64,000 bases of DNA from CAVSDF01 sp963726715 (GTDB taxonomy: Bacteria; Bacteroidota; Rhodothermia; Rhodothermales; BA12): positions 62,001 through 126,000 of the forward strand of contig CAVSDF010000010.1 of the NCBI GenBank assembly GCA_963726715.1, given 5' to 3'. The translations under genes and the position numbers were made by a program. Shown here piece after piece: positions 44,404 through 54,555 of the stretch; the first letter of the stretch is position 1; every line of letters begins with the position of its first letter. Below the pieces are notes generated by a model. The model searched no databases, was not told where the DNA came from, and saw nothing but the letters and a program-made list of their open reading frames with translations.

Positions 44404-47114
44404 CGCCCTGCCGACCCACACTCCGCGCCGCGTGGACGCTCGCCGCGCTCCTCGCCGCCGCGCCGGTTGCGCACACCGCCACGGCTCAGGCCACCGGCCG
44501 CGTCGTCGCCGAGCAGGCGATGGCGAGCGCGTCGGGCGTGCGGGCGTTCGTGCGCGTGACCGACGCCGACGGGCGCGCGGTGCGTCCGGATTCCGCCGCC
44601 CTCGCGCCGATGCTCGACGGGCGCCGCGCGGCGCTCGTGACCGTGACGGCGGCCCGAGCGGCGCCGCTCGGCGTCGTCTTCGTCGTCTGCCTCGACCGCG
44701 CGCAACCGCCTGCGGAGGTCTCCGAGACCATCGCTGCCTTCGTCGCCTTCGCCGATGGGTTGACGGCGACGGGCGACCGCGCGGCCATCGTCACCTGCGG
44801 CGACCGGGCGCGGATCGTGCGCCCGTGGTCCGCCCCCGCCGACGTCCGGCGCGCGCTCGACGGCCTCCGCGCCACCGACGACGAAGCCGACGAGGCCGAG
44901 GCCCTCCGCCTCGCCGCGACGCTTCCCGGCGCGGGCCTGCGCCGCATCGCGCTCGTGCGCACCGACGGCCGCCACCTCGACCCCGCCACCGAAGCCGACG
45001 TCTCCGCCGCCGGTCTTCCGGTCTTCCCGATCGCCCGCCCCGGCACGCCCGACGCGCTCCCGCTCGTCACGCTCGCCCGCGCCACCGGCGGCGCCCCGCT
45101 CGACGGTGCGCCCGGCCCGGCTCTTGCCGCCCTCCGCGAGCGCCTCGCCGCGTCGTGGCAACTCGACCTCGCCGCCCCCGGCATCCGTGCCGCTGGTGAC
45201 ACCGCCGCCACTGCCGCGCCGACGTGGTTCTCGGTCCGCGTAGGCACCGTCACGTCGTCGCGCGTGCGCATCGTGCGGGCACCGGCGGTCCCTGCAGCGG
45301 CCCCTGCCGCGCCGACGGATGCCGCGGACGACGGCGGCTCGAACGTGCTTCTCTGGCTCACTCTCGGCGCCCTCGCCATCGCCGCCGCCGCAGGCTGGGT
45401 GTTCTTCGGCGCTCGAATCCGCGAACGGATCCAGCACAGCACCGCGGCGCCTCCGACTGTGGACGACGGGGCGTTGGGTGACGACGTGGCGCCGGAATCT
45501 GCACCGTCACCGTCGCCGCACCTCGCGTCGCCACCGCTCGCGCCGATGCTCGTGGACGTACCCCCGCAGGCGCCGCGCGTGCGGCTCGTCGGGGCCGACG
45601 GGCAGGTCGTCGGCGTCGCCGTGCTCGACCTGCCGCGCATCGTCGGACGGGGCGAGGAGGCCGACATCCGGCTCCGCGACGCGGCCGTCAGCGCCCGCCA
45701 CGCGTCGCTGTCGTACGATGGCGAGCGCATCCACATCCGCGACCTCGGCTCGACGAACGGGATGGCCGTGCGGGGTGCCGACACGCGGGAGGCGGTTCTC
45801 GCGCACGGCGACACGTTCGTGCTCGGCGAGACGCCCCTGACGCTCGTCGTCGAGGGCGCCGCGCCCGGTGGCGCGCCCCGCGCCCGCCCGCCCGACCCTT
45901 CGCTGACGCTCGACCTTCGCCTCGTTTCGACCATGCCCCTCGTCATCTCCATCGCGCAGCACATCGGCACCCGCGCCGAGCAGCAGGACGCTGCCCGCGT
46001 CCGCGAGCACGTGCCCGGCTTCCCCGACGGCACCGTCGGCGTCGTCGTCGCCGACGGGATGGGCGGCCACGCGGGCGGCGCCGCCGCCTCGCGCATCGCC
46101 GCCGACGTGTTCACCGGCGCCCTCGCCCGCACCGCCCACGCCGAACCCGCCGCCGACGTTCTCCACCGCGCGACCGGCGAGGCCGGGCGGGAGGTTCACG
46201 CCGCCGCCCGCGCCGCCGGGGTCGAGGACGACATGGGAACGACGCTCGTCGCGGCCATCGTCGAACCGGAGCGGTTCGCGTGGATGTCGGTGGGAGACAG
46301 CGGGGTATACGTCGTTCGTTCGGGCGACATCGAGAAGCTCAACACGCCGCACACCCTCGGCACACGCCTCGACCGGGCCGTCGCCGAGGGCCGCGTCACC
46401 GCCGAGGACGCCGCGTCGAACCGGCAGCGCCACGCGCTCACGAGCTTCCTCGGGCAGGCGCGTCTGACGGAAATCGACGGCGCCGTCGAGCCGGTCCTCC
46501 TCGCCGTCGGCGACCGCCTGATCCTCTGCTCCGACGGCCTCTTCGGCACCCTCACCGACGACGAGATGACGGCCGTGCTCGCCGCCGTCGTCCCCGAACA
46601 CGCCGCGCAGGCGCTCGTCGACGCCGTGCTTTCGCGTGGACGCGAGCGGCAGGACAACGTCACCGCCCTCGTCGTCACCCGCACCCCTGCGCTCCCCGCC
46701 GCGCCGCCTCCGCCGTCGGGAGCGTCGCCTGCCGTCGCGGCGCCACCGTCCGCGCGTCCGCCGGCATGGCGTCCGCTCGTGTGGATCGGCGTGCTCGTGG
46801 CCGTCGCTGCCGTCGCGTTCTGGCTCTGGCCGCGCCTGCGCCCGGCCCCCGTGCCCGTCGCCGCCGACACCCTCGCCGTGCCCCGCGCCGACAGCCTCGC
46901 CGCGCGCGACACGACGGCCCGCGACACCCTCGCCCGCGACACGACGGCCCTCCCGGCGCCTTCCGCGCCACTCCCGACCGCTCCTGGTCCCGCCGCTCCG
47001 CCGCGCGACACCGCCCGCGTGGTGCCTCGCAGCGCTCCGCCGACGGGCCTCGTTCCTCAGAGCGCTGTCATCGTGCGCCCGCCATCGCGCCGCGTCGTGG
47101 GGGTGAGGCCGTGA
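44400..47114 (+). CDS. VWA-like/FHA/PP2C fusion membrane phosphatase
   Basis: 904 residues from GTG 44400, overlapping the preceding stop. Order: signal peptide; extracellular VWA-like domain (VVFVVCLDRAQPPAEV; the metal site DxSxS is missing); helix NVLLWLTLGALAIAAAAGWVFFG at 315-338; FHA at ~410-483 (IVGRGEEADIRL, SARHASLSYD, GSTNGM); PP2C at ~520-757 (VVADGMGGHAGG, MSVGDSGVYVVRSG, LILCSDGLFGTLTDD, RQDNVTALVV); helix PLVWIGVLVAVAAVAFWLWP at ~791; Pro/Asp-rich tail. No stop separates the parts. It should dephosphorylate targets of the upstream kinase; the next gene overlaps by GTGA. Confidence 0.9.
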   Translation: MTPCRPTLRAAWTLAALLAAAPVAHTATAQATGRVVAEQAMASASGVRAFVRVTDADGRAVRPDSAALAPMLDGRRAALVTVTAARAAPLGVVFVVCLDRAQPPAEVSETIAAFVAFADGLTATGDRAAIVTCGDRARIVRPWSAPADVRRALDGLRATDDEADEAEALRLAATLPGAGLRRIALVRTDGRHLDPATEADVSAAGLPVFPIARPGTPDALPLVTLARATGGAPLDGAPGPALAALRERLAASWQLDLAAPGIRAAGDTAATAAPTWFSVRVGTVTSSRVRIVRAPAVPAAAPAAPTDAADDGGSNVLLWLTLGALAIAAAAGWVFFGARIRERIQHSTAAPPTVDDGALGDDVAPESAPSPSPHLASPPLAPMLVDVPPQAPRVRLVGADGQVVGVAVLDLPRIVGRGEEADIRLRDAAVSARHASLSYDGERIHIRDLGSTNGMAVRGADTREAVLAHGDTFVLGETPLTLVVEGAAPGGAPRARPPDPSLTLDLRLVSTMPLVISIAQHIGTRAEQQDAARVREHVPGFPDGTVGVVVADGMGGHAGGAAASRIAADVFTGALARTAHAEPAADVLHRATGEAGREVHAAARAAGVEDDMGTTLVAAIVEPERFAWMSVGDSGVYVVRSGDIEKLNTPHTLGTRLDRAVAEGRVTAEDAASNRQRHALTSFLGQARLTEIDGAVEPVLLAVGDRLILCSDGLFGTLTDDEMTAVLAAVVPEHAAQALVDAVLSRGRERQDNVTALVVTRTPALPAAPPPPSGASPAVAAPPSARPPAWRPLVWIGVLVAVAAVAFWLWPRLRPAPVPVAADTLAVPRADSLAARDTTARDTLARDTTALPAPSAPLPTAPGPAAPPRDTARVVPRSAPPTGLVPQSAVIVRPPSRRVVGVRP

Positions 47115-48412
47115 GAATGCCGATTTCGCTTCCGAGGACTCGCCGCATCGGACTCCGCGTCACGGCTCGGATGGGCGTGTGCGCCATCGCCGCGCTCAGC
47201 GCCGGACGGGCCGTGGGGCAGTCGGCCGATCCGGCGGCGTCGGTCGTGCGCGTCGTCTGCGTGACGTCGACGCGGGCGGCGGCGGGCGGCGGCGTGGTCG
47301 TCGAGGGATCGGGCGCAGCGGGAGACCGCATCGCGACGAGTGCGCGGCTCGTGGCGTGCGCGGGCGAAGGCGGACGCGTGGCCGTCGGTGGGCGGTCGGG
47401 CGATCTGGTCACGGCGACGGTCGAGTGGTCGTCGCCGACGCTCGACCTCGCCATCGTCCGCACGCCGCGCCCGAGCGGTGCCCGCGCCGTGCGCCTCGCC
47501 GCCGCCGACCTCCCCGACGGCGCCGACGTCCGCGTCGTCGGCTTCCCCGGCGCAGGCACCGTCGATGCCACCGACCGCCTCGGCGCGGCGCTCTTCGTCC
47601 CGACCGCCGTCCCCGGCGCCCTCATCGGCACCCGCCGCACCGGCGGCACCCTGACGCGCGACACCGACGCCGCCCTGACGCCGGGGATGCGCGGCGGCGT
47701 GCTCGTGAACACCTGCGGCGAAGTCCTCGGCATCGTCGGCGAGGACGGCGGGGCGGCGGGCGCGCGCCTGCGCGTCCTCGCCCGCGCCCCCTTCCTCGAC
47801 GCCCTCCGCGACCGCCGCATCGCCACTGACGTCGCAACGGCCCCCTGCGCTTCCGAGGTGGCGGCGACACCTGCCGCTCCTCCTCGCGCCGCGTCGGACG
47901 GTGGCGCGAGGACCCTTTTCGCGGCGCTCCCGCCGTGGGCGTGGGCCGTCGCCCTCGGCGCGCTCCTCGTCGCCCTGCTGCCGCTGCTCGTGCGGCGTCG
48001 GCGGTCGGCGCCGGTCGAGGAAGCCGTTGAACCGGCAGCATCCCCGCCGATTCCTGCATCTCCGTTCGTCCCAGCCGCGCCCATCGCGCCACCTGTCATC
48101 CCTGCCGCGCGCTACTACCTCCGCGGCCTGCCGGGCGTGCTCGCGGGCGTGCGCCTGCCGCTCGGCGAGCGCCTGCGCATCGGACGCGACGCGGCGCGCT
48201 GCGATGTCGTCGTGCCCGCCTCGGCGGCGGCAGTCTCGAAGCGCCACGCCGTCGTCTTCGCCGACGAGGCGGGGCTGTGGATTCAGGACGGCGGCTCCGC
48301 CAACGGCACGTTCGTCGCGGGCCGCCGCATCGAGCCGAACCGCCCGGTGCGCCTCGCGCACGGCGCCCGCGTCCACCTCGCCACGCCCGACGTGGCATTC
48401 GTGGTGGAGTAG
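47111..48412 (+). CDS. Catalytically dead trypsin-like protease with C-terminal FHA domain
   Basis: 433 residues from GTG 47111, overlapping the previous stop (ATG 47117 is the alternative). A signal peptide leads to a trypsin/HtrA-like domain aligned by SPTLDLAIVRTP (Asp kept), but the His site reads IATSARLV and the Ser site reads GMRGGVLVN instead of GNSGGPLVN. So two of three catalytic residues are lost. Then a helix (WAWAVALGALLVALLPLLV) and a cytoplasmic FHA domain (LRIGRDAARCDVVV, SKRHAVVF, GGSANGTFVAG). It likely acts as a sensor or scaffold joined to the kinase system, an inference. Confidence 0.88.
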   Translation: MRMPISLPRTRRIGLRVTARMGVCAIAALSAGRAVGQSADPAASVVRVVCVTSTRAAAGGGVVVEGSGAAGDRIATSARLVACAGEGGRVAVGGRSGDLVTATVEWSSPTLDLAIVRTPRPSGARAVRLAAADLPDGADVRVVGFPGAGTVDATDRLGAALFVPTAVPGALIGTRRTGGTLTRDTDAALTPGMRGGVLVNTCGEVLGIVGEDGGAAGARLRVLARAPFLDALRDRRIATDVATAPCASEVAATPAAPPRAASDGGARTLFAALPPWAWAVALGALLVALLPLLVRRRRSAPVEEAVEPAASPPIPASPFVPAAPIAPPVIPAARYYLRGLPGVLAGVRLPLGERLRIGRDAARCDVVVPASAAAVSKRHAVVFADEAGLWIQDGGSANGTFVAGRRIEPNRPVRLAHGARVHLATPDVAFVVE

Positions 48413-48438
48413 GGAACGCGCGGAGCCAGCGGCCACGC

Positions 48439-48466
48439 ACCGGTCAGGCGCCGGGACCTGACCGGT
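48439..48466. repeat. CCGGTCAGG/CCTGACCGG palindrome
   Basis: ACCGGTCAGG-CGCCGGGA-CCTGACCGGT after the kinase operon; member of the CCTGTCAGG family and likely terminator. Confidence 0.75.
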
Positions 48467-48486
48467 AGACCCGGCTGAAACGCCGC

Positions 48487-48520
48487 GCGCCCCCTCCGGC
48501 GGCGAGGCCAGAGGGGGCGC
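48487..48520. terminator. Bidirectional terminator hairpin
   Basis: Perfect GCGCCCCCTC/GAGGGGGCGC stem with a 14-base loop in the convergent spacer between the FHA protein and glutamine synthetase genes; no T-run on the plus side. Confidence 0.6.
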
Positions 48521-48535
48521 GGGGGGCGGCACTCG

Positions 48536-50651
<2,116 letters not shown>

Positions 50652-50755
50652 CGGGGGGACGGGAGGCATGTCGCGGGGCGCGGTGAGCATCGGGGACGGG
50701 GAGGGTCTGGGGAGAGAGGACGAGCGGGGACGTGGCGCGGTGCGGTGGCGGCGCG

Positions 50756-51238
50756 TCAGTCGAGGTCGGGGGCGAGCGTGGTGGGTGTGACGGCGAGGGC
50801 GCGCGTCTCTTTGTAGCTCGTCAGCACGATCGACGACGAGGTGCCGCGCACGCCGGTCCACTGCTGGATGCGCGAGAGCAGGCGTTCGAGCGTGTTCGTG
50901 TTGCGCGTGCGCACCTTGAGGATGTGCGAGCCGTCGCCGGTGATCGAGTGGACTTCGAGCACCTCGTCGAGCGTCATCGCCACCTCGACGAAGCCCGGAT
51001 AGTGCTCCGATCCATCGACCATGACGCGGATGAAGACGGTGATGTCGAGGTGCAGCCGCCGCGCGTCGACGACGGCGTGGTAGCCGGTCACGACGCCGCG
51101 CTCTTCGAGCTTGCGCATCCTCTCCGACACCGACGGCACCGACAGCCCGACCTCCTCGGCGATGCGGGTGCGCTTGATGCGTCCGTCGGCCTGAAGGAGG
51201 GCGAGGATGCGGGCGTCGAGTTCGTCGATGCGGTCCAT
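50756..51238 (-). CDS. Lrp/AsnC-family transcriptional regulator
   Basis: 160 residues. The helix-turn-helix is RIKRTRIAEEVGLSVPSVSER with MRKLEERGVVTGYHAVVD, and the RAM ligand domain has HLDITVFIRVMVDGSEHYPG, EVHSITGDGSHILKVRTRN. These regulators sense amino acids. The gene precedes glutamine synthetase on the same strand, about 105 bases away, so control of nitrogen assimilation is likely but inferred. Its own upstream region carries an AT-rich palindrome. Confidence 0.92.
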   Translation of the reverse strand: MDRIDELDARILALLQADGRIKRTRIAEEVGLSVPSVSERMRKLEERGVVTGYHAVVDARRLHLDITVFIRVMVDGSEHYPGFVEVAMTLDEVLEVHSITGDGSHILKVRTRNTNTLERLLSRIQQWTGVRGTSSSIVLTSYKETRALAVTPTTLAPDLD

Positions 51239-51271
51239 GGGCAGGGGTGTCTGAGTGCCCCGGCAGAATAC

Positions 51272-51288
51272 GCCTCATTTTCAGAGGC
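51272..51288 (-). promoter_or_regulatory. Candidate operator upstream of lrp
   Basis: GCCTC-ATTTTCA-GAGGC dyad in an unusually AT-rich patch (51270-51312) 34 bases before the lrp start. Position fits autoregulation, but no consensus supports it. Confidence 0.3.
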
Positions 51289-51463
51289 GATCAAGCGCAA
51301 AACGCATTAAGAAACGTGGTGTGTCGAAGCGCTTTCACTTCGGTTTTCGGTCGAGGATGTGGAAGGCGCCGCCGTCTCGGATCAGCGGAACGGTGCGGTC
51401 ATCGAGTTCTGGCGGTTCGACATCCCTGAGCACGTCTCCCTCTGCCGTGCATCTGGACGTTTC

Positions 51464-51491
51464 GTAGGGGACGTGCTTGCACGTCCCGTCT
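51464..51491. repeat. GTAG-palindrome, CGTGC core
   Basis: GTAGGGGACGTGC and TTGCACGTCCCGTC arms; right end decayed. It is in reverse orientation to the copy at 51697, so the two bracket 200 bases of spacer. Confidence 0.7.
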
Positions 51492-51696
51492 CTGCCACCG
51501 CCGCACAGCCCCGGCACCCGCCACGACGCAGCGCACCCCCGGCGTCCGAATCCGCAGGAGCGCGTCGCCCCCCGATGGGGACCGCAAAGCGAAGGGCCAG
51601 CGCGCGGGCGTCGACGCTTCGACAGGCTCAGCGGAGGCAGGCGGTGGCGCCACCCGGCAGAACGGAACGGGTTTGGGGGCAGAGATGGGCAGGGGC

Positions 51697-51722
51697 GCGG
51701 GACGTGCAAGCACGTCCCCTAC
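51697..51722. repeat. GTAG-palindrome, CGTGC core, inverted copy
   Basis: GGGACGTGCAAGCACGTCCC followed by CTAC; the mirror image of the element at 51464. Confidence 0.7.
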
Positions 51723-51846
51723 GGATCGCCTGGAGACACAGCCGGCGCAACGGACCCCCGATCTCCCTTGAGCGGCTCGTGATCATCGGCGCGAAACCCG
51801 GCGGCCGTGCGCGATACCTTGCGTCTCGCTCCACGCCTCGCCCCCC

Positions 51847-54371
51847 ATGCACCGCCTGCTTCCCGTCGCGCTCCTCCTGCTCGTCGCCCTCCCCGCCCGC
51901 GCGCAGACCGACGACCCGCCCGCCGCACGCGCCCGCTACGACTCGGCGTACGTGGCGTGGCAGGACGGCGACTACCCGGCAGCCCTCGGCGGCTTCGCGC
52001 GCCTGATGCGCTCCGCCGATGCCGGGCGCTTCCGCGCGCGCGTGGCCCTCCTCACCGGCGAGCGCTACCGGACCGTCGAGGTCGCCCCGGACGGCGCGCG
52101 CATGCAGTGGAGCCGCGACGGACGCCGCGCCGCCTACACCACCGACGGCGGCCGCACGAGTCACATCGTCGATCTCGACGGCGGGCGCGGTGCGGCCGCT
52201 CGCGCGCCTCGCGGGCGTCGGCCTCACGTTCTCGCCCGACGGGCAGCGCGTCGCGTACCTCGTCGTCACCGAGTCGGCGGAACTGCGCGCGGCGCGGGCG
52301 CGGGCCGATTCGCTGCTCCGCGGGCAGGACTTCGCGCGCTACGGACCGGCGATGCAGCTCGTCGGGCGGCTCGAACAGGAGGCCGCGCGCGTCGTCGAGC
52401 GCGACCTCGCCTCCGGGCGCGAGACGGAGATGCCGGGCGGCGATCTCGCCAAGCGCTCGCTCGCGTACGCTCCCGACGGCGCAACGCTCTACCTCGTCGG
52501 CGCCCCGCGTGGCGAGCCGGGACGCTCGGACGTGTACGCGCTCACTTCCGCCGGGCGCCGGGCGCTCACCGACGGGCCGGGCCTCAAGACCGGCCTCCTC
52601 GTGGCCGCGACCGGGCGTCACCTCGTCTTCTCCGCGGGTCCGGCCACCGTGGCGGTGCTCGACCTCGCCTCGGGCGCCGTCCGGGACTTCGCGGGCACCG
52701 AACCCGCGCTCTCCGCCGACGGCACCGTGCTCGCGTTCGTCGCGCGCGACGGGGTTAACTACGTCGCTTCGCGTCCACACGCTCGGCGACGCGGGCGAGC
52801 CGCCGGAGGTCCGGCGCAGCCCGTTCCCCCTCGCCACGCCCGCCCCGTCGCCCGACGGCGGGCGCCGCATCGCCTTCGCCGCGATGCCGCGCGAGGACTG
52901 GGAGATCTACGTCGTCGGACGCGACGGGACCGGCGAGGTGCGCCTCACGCGCGAGATCCAGCACGACCGCTTTCCGCGCTGGCTCGGCCCGAACCGTGTC
53001 CTTGCGATGAAGGGCGAGCCGCGCCACACGCGCGCCTACGCCTACGACGCCGCGACCGGCGAGGGCGAACGCCTGCACCACAACAACACCGTCCGCACGG
53101 TCGCCCCGGAGTACGAGTGGGCGCCCTCGCCCGACGGCACCCGCCTCCTCATCTCCACCGACCGCGACGGCGACACGATCACGCCCGAGCGCAGCCTCCA
53201 ACTCGTCACGCTCACACAGGAAGTGTCCAGCGACGACGTGCTGGCGCGCCTGGCCGCGATGCAGCGGGAGGAGGACGGCCTGCGGGCGCGCGGGCGGGCG
53301 ACGTTCGCGGGCATCGAGGACCGCGTGCGCGCCGTCACCGAGCAGGTGTCGGTGCCGCGCATCTACGAGTCCGCGCGCACCCTCTTCGAGATGGACAGCA
53401 AGTTCATCACGCGCCCCGGCAACCGCCGGGCCATCGACTACCTCGCCGCGGAGCTGCGGCGTATGGGCTATCAGCCGGAGCTTCAGGAGTTCGAGCCTCG
53501 CCCCGGCGTGCGGACGGCCAACGTCGTCGCGACGCTGCGCGGGACGGCGGACCCCGACCTCATCTATGTCATCTCGTCGCACTTCGACTCCGTCGAGCCC
53601 GGCCCCGGCGCCGACGACAACACGTCGGGCACGACGGCGCTTCTCGAGGCCGCGCGCGTGCTCGCCGCCCATCCGCAGCGCGCGACCGTGCAGTTCGCCT
53701 TCTTCACCGGCGAGGAAGGCGGGCTGCTCGGGAGCCGCGAGTTCGTCCGCCGGGCCGTCGAGAGCGGCGCGAAGATCGCGGGGGCGCTCAACAACGACAT
53801 GGTCGGCTGGATGAACGACGCGCGCTACGACAACACCATCCGCTACTCGAACCCCGGCATCCGCGACCTCCAGCACGCGGCTGCCTTCCTCTTCACCCGC
53901 CTCATCACCTACGACGCGAAGTACTACCGCAACACCGACGCCCACGCCTACTACGAAGTCTACGGCGACATCGTCGGCGGCATCGGCTCGTACCCGATCC
54001 TCGGCAACCCGCACTACCACCAGCCGCACGACGTGCTCGAAACGATCAGCCACCAACTCGTCGCCGAGGTGAGCAAGACGACGGTCGCCTCCATCATGGC
54101 GCTCGCCTCGTCGCCGGCCCGCCTGCGCGGCCTCGCCCTCACCCGCACCGGCGCGGGCACGCGCGCCACGTGGACCGGTGCCGCCGAATCCGGTGTGACC
54201 GGCTACGCGGTCGCCTACGGCCCTCCCTCCGACCCGATGCGCGCCTCCGTGACCGTCCGGCAGCCAGAGGCGACGATCCCGGCCGCGCCCGGCGACGTGG
54301 TCTCCGTCCGGGCACTCGGCGCGAACGGCCGAACCGGCTGGGACTGGGCACAGGCGACCGTCCAGAACTGA
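51847..54371 (+). CDS. M28 metallopeptidase with N-terminal propeller-like domain (two frameshifts)
   Basis: Starts at ATG 51847 with signal peptide MHRLLPVALLLLVALPARAQ. A tetratricopeptide-like lead (YVAWQDGDYPAALGGFARLM) and WD40/TolB-like repeats follow (GVGLTFSPDGQRVAYL, LAYAPDGATLYLVGA, WAPSPDGTRLLISTDRDGD). The M28 zinc peptidase has VISSHFDSVEPGPGADDNTSGT, FAFFTGEEGGLLGS and NPHYHQPHDVLETIS; the end is fibronectin-like. Single-base insertions near 52187 and 52763 break the propeller part; the peptidase itself is intact. Secreted or periplasmic aminopeptidase-type enzyme. Confidence 0.87.
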
Positions 54372-54400
54372 CGTCCAGAACTGCCCCGGCCAGGCCTCTC

Positions 54401-54433
54401 CGGCGCGACCGTCTCCTCGGGGCGGTCGCGCCG
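54401..54433 (+). terminator. Terminator hairpin after the M28 gene
   Basis: Perfect 11-bp CGGCGCGACCG/CGGTCGCGCCG stem 30 bases after the stop; no T-run. Confidence 0.6.
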
Positions 54434-54501
54434 CTGCTGCGTCAGGGCAGGGGACAGGAGGCATCGGCAATGCAGCGCGTGTTCCTCTCCCATGAACGAC
54501 A

Positions 54502-54533
54502 CGGGGGCGCCCCGCGCGAACGGAGCGCCCCCG
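54502..54533 (-). terminator. Terminator hairpin after lon
   Basis: CGGGGGCGC/GCGCCCCCG stem about 23 bases beyond the lon stop in the minus direction, in the convergent spacer. Confidence 0.55.
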
Positions 54534-54555
54534 ATGGGCGAAGGTGCGGAATGCG

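Larger units (their letters stand above)
51239..51846. other. 608-base repeat-rich spacer with coding remnant
   Basis: Between the Lrp gene and the M28 peptidase. It holds the promoter region of lrp, two GTAG-type palindromes (51464-51491 and 51697-51722) and a GCTTCGACAGGCTCAGCGG repeat at 51615-51636. A minus-strand frame 51335-51430 reads DVLRDVEPPELDDRTVPLI in protein-like style with stop at 51335, perhaps a gene remnant. No complete gene seen. Confidence 0.55.

Noticed and set aside
45932..47114. Separate PP2C gene starting at the Met of MPLVISIAQHIG
   Set aside because: No stop codon separates it from the FHA part, so a single fused protein is the direct reading.
51335..51709. Hypothetical gene on the minus strand
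   Set aside because: Most of it translates repeat sequence (palindromes and the GACAGGCTCAG element); only the last ~33 codons look protein-like.
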